Source: Vermamoeba vermiformis
Taxonomy: Eukaryota; Tubulinea; Echinamoebida
Reading direction: 5' to 3'
Assembly: GCA_045837725.1 (NCBI GenBank)
Contig: JBEWZL010000170.1
Location: forward strand, 1 to 28,976
DNA: 28,976 bases
Shown here in pieces: positions 21,901-28,976 of this stretch. The notes below the pieces were generated by a model, which was given only the letters and a program-made list of their open reading frames with translations, did not search any database and had not been told where the DNA came from. Positions within the stretch are counted from its first letter, which is position 1, and each line of letters starts with the position of its first letter. The translations under genes and the position numbers were made by a program.

Positions 21901-22910
21901 GATTGCCGTTACTGGAACAGGGCGATTGGCTTGTGTCGCATTCGAATAGGGTCTGAGAGTCATCTCCAGCTATAATTAATCGTTGTTAGAGAAATTTGCG
22001 TGGATAAACCGAATTTAATTAAAGGACCGCTAGATGTGACGGGTAGAAAAATGACAGATCCTTCGCGTGATTGCGTTAATTTATACGAATATAATAGTAT
22101 TGTAACAAAAATTATTGTATTAATCGAATTTTTATCGAGTCCCGTACGTGACAACCGCATCTAATTTGAGCTAAAAATACTTTTAATCGATTGCGTATAC
22201 TTTAAGTAAATATAACGTAAATTGCACTTAATAAATATCCAAAGGCTATAGTCTAATTGAATGACGGAATGAATCAGAAATTGAAACAATGGGTAAGCCC
22301 CATTAATTTCGGATCGAACGCAATAATATTGAAATTGCAACGGATTATAAAGATACGAGGGTATGATGCTTATAACAGTACTTACTGGCAAATGTGACTA
22401 TCGTATTGGCAACAATTTGAGCTGTTTCGTTTGCCAGTACCGCTGAAAATGGCGCAAAGATCGCCGTAACGTTTCCATAAACACCATTAATAATATCCGT
22501 GGCTGCGGCGCGTGTCTTGGTGACCATATCAGCTTGGGAGCTACCGCCGACATCAACTATATTATATTAAATTTGAATTAATTTAATTTTACGTTACACG
22601 GTATGATATCTGCTTCAAAAATCTTTATAAATTAAGGAATTTAATGGCTTAAATATGATTTATACGAGCGCTAAATATCATGCTTCGGTATGCACTTACT
22701 GATCTGCAGCGTAATATTGTTTGGGACACCGCTGATAGTCAATCCACCCTTCTGATTAACTGTATTGGCCCATAGAGTAACGGCTTGGACTATGTGAGTT
22801 GCATCGCCAGCGTATTGACCAGTCAAGGGTTGCGGCACTGCGATAATCAGATTCGCCGAGACGGCCGATAAAGCAACAAGCAAAATCCAACAGATGCCAA
22901 TCAACTTCAT
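18922..22910 (-). CDS. GABA-B-like class C GPCR with LIVBP-type ectodomain (GPCR 3)
   Basis: Eighteen exons, 811 residues: 22700-22910, 22386-22556, 21774-21969, 21537-21661, 21270-21411, 21021-21179, 20861-20963, 20668-20806, 20392-20613, 20259-20343, 20081-20201, 19967-20034, 19845-19917, 19608-19783, 19470-19546, 19324-19410, 19171-19263, 18922-19109. Signal peptide (MKLIGICWILLVALSAVSA), then a leucine-binding-protein/ANF-type domain, about 20-420 (AVPQPLTGQYAGDATHIVQA; AIFAPFSAVL). The seven-helix core, about 435-690, carries class C marks: KTWRIWRIF after TM3, YNESKYVLISMY, and LFMPKVHFVL at TM7. The tail has a coiled coil (MIDQLKKRYTDLEEENKELK) as in GABA-B dimers, then a Ser/acidic end. 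The family senses amino-acid-like ligands and signals through G proteins. It is distant from GPCR 1 and 2 and has no shared exon plan. Intron 21970-22385, 416 bases, is unusually long here; I see no gene in it. Confidence 0.92.
19820..19831. repeat. 12-bp palindrome in an intron of GPCR 3
   Basis: TGACACGTGTCA in the intron 19784-19844. A one-mismatch version, TTACACGTGTCA, is in the intron of the same gene at 20643-20654. Confidence 0.5.
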
Positions 22911-22961
22911 CTGTTTGCTGCGATTTAATTCGTGACTTATGTTGTCGCTATATAACTAGCT

Positions 22962-22967
22962 TTATTT
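22962..22967 (-). terminator. Candidate poly(A) signal of the GH43 gene
   Basis: AATAAA on the minus strand about 100 bases beyond the stop. It lies within the 154-base gap that must also hold the GPCR 3 promoter. Confidence 0.3.
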
Positions 22968-23064
22968 TAAGGGTTAGACAGGTCGTGCACCTATTTTTTG
23001 ATTCTGTCACTTGTCATAAATCGGTTGGAGATTTCTGCGTACGGAAGCACATCCGAAAAAGCGT

Positions 23065-24717
23065 TCAAGCAACTTATAGTACAAATATAATAAGACTATA
23101 TATACATAATGTTACATAATATTGCTTACTCGAGCTCGCTGAAACAGCCCATTTCTCGAGGTAATCCATTTTGAAGCTGAATCCGCCAGGCGCTGAGGAA
23201 TCTGGAGTGGCAACAATAGGCAACCATACATATGTAGCGTTCTTTAATCCACCAGGGCCTAAAGTAAAGAATTAAAATCATTCAATCGAGGACGGGATCC
23301 CATTCACAACTTTGTAAATAACATAATTAGCCGCAATACCTTTTTGATTCCATCGGTCTCCCATATATATCAGCTGTATATTATGTTGGTTATCTTCGTA
23401 AGGCAGGACATAGGCTGACTGCGAATTGAACGTTGTTTTGGATCCTGCATGAAAAATTAAGGTTAATTTCGGCTGAAATAGAGCCGTAGAGGGTCTTTTG
23501 GAATCTATAGTATTAATATAGCTATGTATTAGGGAACGTACTCGAAGGATTGCCGAGCGAAGTCCATGAAGCACCGATCAGAGGCCCATCCGCTACAAAC
23601 AGCTCAGCGGGGTTGGGATCCCAATCTGAGCGGTAAATTTAAGATGTATATCGTGCATATTTAGCATAAACTGCATTAAATATTCAACCAATTACGTACT
23701 AGTCAGATGCGACGTCCACAAGTAATAGTTGCCTTTATACTTGAAAAGTGCTTGGCCTTCACGCGATTCTGCATATATATTTTAATAAATATGCTATTGT
23801 TAATATATATAGGTTGTTCTTACTGCCAATAAAGCTAACTAACTCCACAGTGTTTAAATAATCATTCGTTAGTAACGAGATCCCGACAAACTGATTCATT
23901 ACGGAACGAATTAAATATGCACGACCATCGTCATCTTGAAATAACGTCATATCATAGCTTCCTTGCCTGGTTGAAGATTTTGTAAGCGACATCTGGTTCG
24001 GAATCTGCTTCTGACTCTTTTGTACGTACCCGTCGGGCTTGAAGGCGTGAACAAATTTATACGGACCAATAGCATTATCAGCAATAGATACTCCTACATA
24101 AGGATCAGTAACTTGAGCGGAGTTGAGGTGGATGTACATCACGAATTTGCCAGTGCTCGGATTCTTAATGACTTTAGGCCGATCTATTATGAAAGGTGGA
24201 CCAAATCTAACACCAGTTATATCATTTTGTTTGAGAACCTGATTTTAAATCAGTTTTAGAGTCTTTCAAAACGGATTTCGTACCGTGCCTTCGAACTTCC
24301 AATTAGTCAAGGACTTGTCGCTAGTCGAATAGCAATTTACGCCGTGAGTGGACAGGTTAGAGTTTTTTTGCGTCTCTCCAAACCAGTAGTACACTCCGTT
24401 ATCTATAAATAGGCAGTATTGTTAATTTGCAAAGCACATCCGCAACATTACGCAATTTAAATCGCAAAATATTTTAAATAAATACCTATTAACATGCCCA
24501 TGCCATGAGCTTCAATTCTGTTCCCATTCTACGGTAGATGTCAGAAAAAGATAAATTTGCAATTGATACAAAAGGTTATTCTTACAGTATCGTACCATAC
24601 TCGCCCAGAATATATATAATTATCTTCAGCAATATTATTTTCTTCTAGTGAGACCTCTGTAATGCAGAAAATAATTGCGATCAGGGCTAATAACCAAATT
24701 GTTGGGCTGTGCCCCAT
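23065..24717 (-). CDS. Secreted GH43-family glycosidase (exo-beta-1,3-galactanase-like)
   Basis: Ten exons, about 346 residues: 24586-24717, 24486-24528, 24284-24402, 24030-24238, 23824-23966, 23700-23768, 23542-23625, 23340-23444, 23130-23258, 23065-23072. A signal peptide (MGHSPTIWLLALIAIIFCIT) precedes a GH43 beta-propeller with the marks of the galactan 1,3-beta-galactosidase group: WYDTNGNRIEAHGMGML, VYYWFGE, DRPKVIKNPSTGKFVMYIHL, YDMTLFQDDDGRAYLI, SREGQALFKYKGNYYLWTS, NSQSAYVLP and YMGDRWN. In this group the acid is the Glu of the REAPA-like motif, here REGQA, and Gln in SQSxYV takes the place of the base; both are present. The usual Glu of ERPKV is Asp here. It probably cuts galactose from beta-1,3-galactan side structures outside the cell. 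The final 8-base exon is uncertain; reading through its donor would end at 23074 instead. The 63-base intron 23967-24029 is in frame and stop-free. Confidence 0.85.
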
Positions 24718-24818
24718 TCTATGAGACTAAATAATAGTCTAAAAAAATATATAATACTATAATCAGAGGTGTTTCTATTGTGTATTGTTACAAATTGTCT
24801 TGAGAGTTTCTACCGAAA

Positions 24819-24824
24819 TTTATT
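24819..24824 (-). terminator. Candidate poly(A) signal of F-box/SNF2 copy 2
   Basis: AATAAA on the minus strand about 127 bases past the stop, close to the divergent side of the GH43 start. Confidence 0.3.
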
Positions 24825-24950
24825 TTTGCTTAGGCGATGACAAACACAGCGAGATGGTCATTTTAGAAATGGTATAAAATATAGTTATAGAGTTTAAGGC
24901 TGAGCCGACATGAATTTTGATCTTCACCGATGATTCTTGACTAAGTGCAG

Positions 24951-27900
24951 CTACTGGGAGTTAGCGAGCAGCACACCAAAACTGTTGCTTCGCACGAGCT
25001 TTTTTGAAGGAGTGTTCGTCAATGTCACTTTTTCCTCTACAAATAATAATAGAGCGGTTAGAATATGAAGCCAAACATAATCGTTTTGATGGATTGTTAC
25101 CTTTCTCGTTGGCACAGTTCCGAACATAAAGAGTGTGTTCGACACTGTCTTTGATGATGAATCTGATCACTGTTACATCTTTGGTTTGTCCTTGACGATA
25201 GGCACGACCAACTGCTTGTGTCTCGTACGCTTCTGCTTCTTCGCGCGTGCCTGGATGTGGATCTGAAAACAAACCTATCAGTGAGTGCTCGAGTAATAAT
25301 GCTCTATTGACCACTAATTATAACGTACCCATCAATATGACGTGACTGGCTTCGATCAAGTTCATTCCTGATGCCACTTTGGTCAAGCTCAGAAGCACGA
25401 CTTTCACATCGGACTCTTCTGCTTTGAACTTGCCGAGCTCTTTCGACTTCTTGTGCACATTGCTGCGAACACAGTGTGATTAATAAATGTTTAAGGAGGT
25501 GTATTGATTGATTGGCACTTACCCTTTGACACTGCTCGTGGGAATGTCATGGTCCTCTAACACGCGTTGCAACGTGCGTAAGTAGTCAGGGAACTAAATG
25601 AATAAACAAGTCAGACTCAAAGTGATGTGTTATTCAGCGCGTACCTGAGAGAAGACAATGGCGCGTGCTGTTTCGTCTTTCTCGAACAACTTGCGCAGGA
25701 AGCGAATCAAGCTGGCTGTCTTTGTGCCGTACTGTTCGAGTAGCCATTCGAACGAGTTCTTTTGCAGCTTTTTTGGTGGCTCCTGCTCGCACATGTGAGA
25801 CACCTGTCAAACCTCATCATATTTTTGGCGACACTTACAATGGCCTCGTACATCGCTAACAGGTTTTCAGCTGTTTCAATGTCGCGCTCTGCTTTTGTCT
25901 TTTCTATCTCATATCGACCGAGAAGAGCACGACGAGTGCTGTGATGCATTTCTCCCAGGGCTTTGCTTTTCGAGTCTTTATCAATCTGTTTCACAATCGC
26001 TTTCTTCTCAGCAATGCGAGTCTTCTTTGCATCCTTCCAGTATTCTCTGATTTCAGTCAATGTATTGCCCCATGAGCTGTCGAGCTTGGTGCACAACAAG
26101 CGACGAGGATCGGCCTTTGGGTTGTAGCGGTACTTCTCGGTTCCAAGATCGTTGTAAATGGCTTGCTCTGTTGGCGACAACGACAACAAGATCACTTGAC
26201 GTTTGGTCTTGACCATTTCGTACTCTTTTTTGACGCTTTTCTATTCTCAGAAGTTAGCACAGTACATCATTAGTAAAATTGACATTCACGTACTTTTGTG
26301 TTTCTCCACACGAGGTTGTTGATCATTATGTCATCGAGAGCAGCCCTATACAGAATTAGATAACAATAGACTCGTCAGTGTATGTTACGTACTCCACATA
26401 AACTTCGGTCTTTGGTCGACGGAAGATACTGCATTGAAATTTGGCGTTCCAGAATGTCGAGAGCTCGTGATCTTTGCTTCGAGGCAGTGTCATTCCCAGA
26501 AATTCTCGCGCACGCTCCAAAGAATGCCTGCAATGCGTTTAACGATAAGCATGAGCGTGTCTCTTGCACTTACAGCGTTGGGAAGGGAGTGCCAGTCATG
26601 TACCAATTGAAGTCCCGTTGCAACGCATTCAAATCGCCTTGTCAATATTCAATCAGTATCGCTGCAATGTTGTCTACAGTAACGACGTACCTGATCGATC
26701 TATAATCTCGTGGCCTTCATCAATGATGATGCGATACCAATGGAAGTGGTTCAAAATGATTCCTTTAACGCCACTAGGATCTTTATCTTTCACTTTCTAA
26801 TGGCTGAATTAGTGACGTTCGTCAACTTGAATAATAACGATCTTACCTCGAGCTTTGACGCCCAATTTTCAGCAAATTTGAGGTAGTTGTTGTTTTGCAG
26901 CAAGTTATGCGTGACAATAATGACGTCTAAAAGCGAGGACTCGTTAGCCTAAAAAAGTTTAATTTTCAGAACTCGTACCAGCATCCATGATCTGCTCGTA
27001 GGTGTACTTCTTGACTTGCACGATGGTTGCGAGTTGAATCACGGTCAGTTTCTGCTCAGAGTACTTCTCAATCTCTGCGTTCCACTGATGCACCAACTGA
27101 TTCGGACACAACACAAGTGTCGCTTTGCTTGCAAAGTACGGTGATGTGTCACGCTCGTTCAGACTGTCAGGCTTGGGATTGGACAGAATCAGACCAATGA
27201 CTATCGCAATAATGCATGAGCACGTAGACTATGAGACGGATAAATGACAGTCAGGTGTTACCTTCAACAGTCTTTCCAAGGCCCATCTCATCGGCGATCA
27301 CTCCTCCTTTCGGTGTGTACGTCAGATTGTGTTCTGCTGCGTTCTCACGAAGCACGAGCTCCCGTCCAGTTGGAGTTGGATTCAATAAGATGCTTCCGCA
27401 GTCAGACGGGATCAACGGCGACACCGACACCCCTTTGTGACACTCTTTCTCGATGTTTACCATCCAGTTGATCGCTTCAATCTGATACTGGTGCAACTTG
27501 ACGTTGACAATTTCTTTCGGTTGCTCAGTAATGACCGGAAGTACCTGCAAATAATGTCAAAAAACCGCCATCAGACAAAGTGGTCTAATTATCGCTTAGT
27601 ATGTTCATTAAAATTGCTCCACGTAGCCAACTTACCGTAGGAGTGAATGTGTCCTCAGGCTTGAAGATGCGTGAGAGGTAATCGGCCTTAAATGCCAGGC
27701 AGTCTTGCAGTACCTTTGATTTGTTGAGAATGTAGGCCGAGATTAAGTCCGTAGGAAATTTTTGTTTCTTGCGGATCTTGTTTTCGAGCCTAGAATTTTA
27801 GTCAAGTACGTTAATACTCAGTTGAATCACAGTATTAATGTTACCTGTAATAGTTTATCTTGACATGCAGATGGTAGACTTCGGTACTGTACATATAGTA

Positions 27901-28607
27901 CCTCTGAACCTTGACGAGCTCGTAGTCATAAATGTCGTCGGCCACATCCGTCAACCAGCAAATAGGGTAGGTTGATATTGTAGCAAGAGCGCATTGCTTG
28001 CCATCACAAAGCAACTAAGTTAAGGTAAATATCATCCCCTGCAATTGGTCATTGGATCCTTACTTGAAGTACTTCGGTGCCCGTGCTGGCGTAACCTTTA
28101 ACGTAAGATGGAGTTGGGATCACTCTAAAAGAAGTAGGAGCGGGACCACGATACTCAGCATATGGAGCTGAGTAGTATGGATCGGGGTCTTTTTGTGCCT
28201 TCTTGTGGTCTGCGAAGACGTCAGCGCCAAAAATCGGATCTGTTTTCCAATAAAAACTTACCGTCCCATATAATTGAAAGAGGGAGGTTAATAATAGTGG
28301 CCCAGCCAAATGCTTCGTCTTTTAAGCAGGCATTCCACGACCAACAAACTTGGCTTGCTCGGCGCAGATCTTGTGTGTTGAACTTGTTGATGGTAAAAAT
28401 TCTAAATAATATTTCCGGCGGTATGTAATGGGACCACGATGATTCCATACTCTCTTCGTTATTTTGTAGCTTCTTTGGGGTTGTCTTAGCGGCATCCACC
28501 TTGGAAACTGATTTCGTCTTCGATTTCGGAGAAATCAGCTTCTGCTTCTTGGTGGGGCTCTTGTTTTTATCCGAAGCGCTAACTCCTCTCTTTCTTTTTG
28601 GTGGCAT
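24951..28607 (-). CDS. F-box/SNF2-family helicase, copy 2
   Basis: Inverted paralogue of copy 1 with the same 17 exons, 933 residues: 28262-28607, 28064-28239, 27845-28014, 27636-27789, 27262-27544, 26979-27200, 26847-26926, 26691-26796, 26574-26637, 26393-26527, 26294-26345, 25839-26240, 25645-25803, 25523-25593, 25329-25462, 25101-25262, 24951-25036. It has the same layout: nuclear signal (PPKRKR, KKQKL), F-box (IPPEILFRIFTINKFNTQDL), SNF2 motifs DEMGLGKT, LVLCPNQLVHQW, DEGH, TGTP, AIVFSQ and QAVGRAYRQGQ. All catalytic motifs are intact, so both copies look functional. Exons 1-4, exon 10 and the second half of exon 12 differ strongly from copy 1. Exons 5-7, 11 and 13-16 are near-identical, introns included. 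The protein ends 7 residues earlier than copy 1, at LLANSQ. Its start is only 185 bases from the kinase stop upstream, so its promoter must be compact. Confidence 0.92.
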
Positions 28608-28792
28608 AGGTTTGTGGACGATAGTTGCAGTTGGTTGTACAAATGTAACGAAAAACAAAATTTTGAAATTCGACTGCAAAAAAAGGCGCCAACATTAACA
28701 ATTGTTGCATTAAGCATTTTAATACTTACATTTATAACAAAGCATAACTTAGCTCTATGCCACGTATTAATATTAACGGATCTCGTTCTGTT

Positions 28793-28975
28793 TCATTCGA
28801 GCTGTTGCAAAACCTCTTCAATTGATGGCCGTTGCTCAGGAGACTTCTGCCAGCACTGTTTCATCAGTGAAGACAGCTTTGTAGGGAACGTTGAAGGCAC
28901 TTGTGGTGTTAATCCTTCGTCACGGATCTGTCTTCCGATGGTGATCGGATCTGCGTTCAAGTGCGGTTCTTGTTG
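28793..28975 (-). CDS. Protein kinase, C-terminal end (partial)
   Basis: The last 60 residues of a kinase that begins beyond the window end. The frame is open from 28975 to a TGA at 28793-28795. It reads IGRQIRDEGLTPQVP, LMKQCWQKSPEQRPSIEEVL: helix G to I of a TKL-type kinase with the subdomain XI Arg in EQRPS. It aligns residue by residue with the kinase end at 3-203, including the shared QQEPHL start, but ends four residues earlier. It lies head-to-tail with F-box/SNF2 copy 2. Confidence 0.8.
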   Translation of the reverse strand, partial: QQEPHLNADPITIGRQIRDEGLTPQVPSTFPTKLSSLMKQCWQKSPEQRPSIEEVLQQLE

Positions 28976-28976
28976 T

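Noticed and set aside
21970-22385. Open frames inside the 416-base second intron of GPCR 3
   Set aside because: No recognisable domain and AT-rich; flanking splice sites and phases fit a single long intron.
6831-28607. Inverted F-box/SNF2 arms as the ends of a giant transposon
   Set aside because: The arms are complete intron-bearing host genes with intact motifs. I saw no target-site duplication, transposase or integrase between them.
1-28976. tRNA or rRNA genes, CRISPR arrays, bacterial promoters
   Set aside because: I found no cloverleaf-like B-box context, no regularly spaced repeats and no operon layout; the sequence is spliced eukaryotic DNA.

Overview
This is a gene-dense stretch of nuclear DNA from a eukaryote. 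Coding sequence is split by many short GT-AG introns, mostly 45-70 bases, with donors such as GTAAGT and GTACGT. There are class C G-protein-coupled receptors, a VAMP7-type R-SNARE, F-box proteins and kinases of the tyrosine-kinase-like type. The mix points to a free-living unicellular eukaryote, either an amoebozoan-like protist or an early-diverging (chytrid-like) fungus. I cannot settle which from sequence alone. I see no prokaryotic operon, no CRISPR array, no recognisable transposon and no tRNA or rRNA gene. All exon models below were built by hand; except where noted, every junction is GT-AG and keeps the reading frame.

Layout, left to right: 3' end of a kinase gene (+, 3-203); LRR protein with an F-box-like C-terminus (-, 484-1918); unidentified helix-rich protein (-, 2198-3440); small F-box protein (+, 3616-4558); a seven-transmembrane protein with an extracellular PA domain (+, about 4721-6725); F-box/SNF2 helicase copy 1 (+, 6831-10571); class C GPCR 1 with an OpuAC-type (glycine-betaine-binding-like) ectodomain (-, 10642-13404); its tandem paralogue, GPCR 2 (-, 14071-16860); VAMP7-like R-SNARE (+, 17563-18642); a third class C GPCR with the more usual LIVBP/ANF-type ectodomain, GABA-B-like (-, 18922-22910); secreted GH43 glycosidase (-, 23065-24717); F-box/SNF2 helicase copy 2 (-, 24951-28607); 3' end of a second, related kinase (-, 28793-28975).

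Two duplications shape the region. The two 17-exon F-box/SNF2 genes form an inverted pair, about 14 kb apart and pointing towards each other, around the receptor/SNARE/glycosidase block. The two partial kinases at the window edges are also paralogous and point inwards. GPCR 1 and GPCR 2 are tandem 9-exon copies, both 702 residues. In both pairs some exons and introns are nearly identical while others have diverged strongly, which suggests patchwork gene conversion.

Functionally the middle of the window is rich in cell-surface sensing: three class C receptors with C-terminal coiled coils, one PA-7TM receptor-like protein, a secreted galactanase-like enzyme and an R-SNARE. The most unusual element is the fusion of an ABC-transporter-type quaternary-amine-binding domain to a class C 7TM core, present twice. 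No functional link between the neighbours is shown by the sequence; it is only suggested by proximity.
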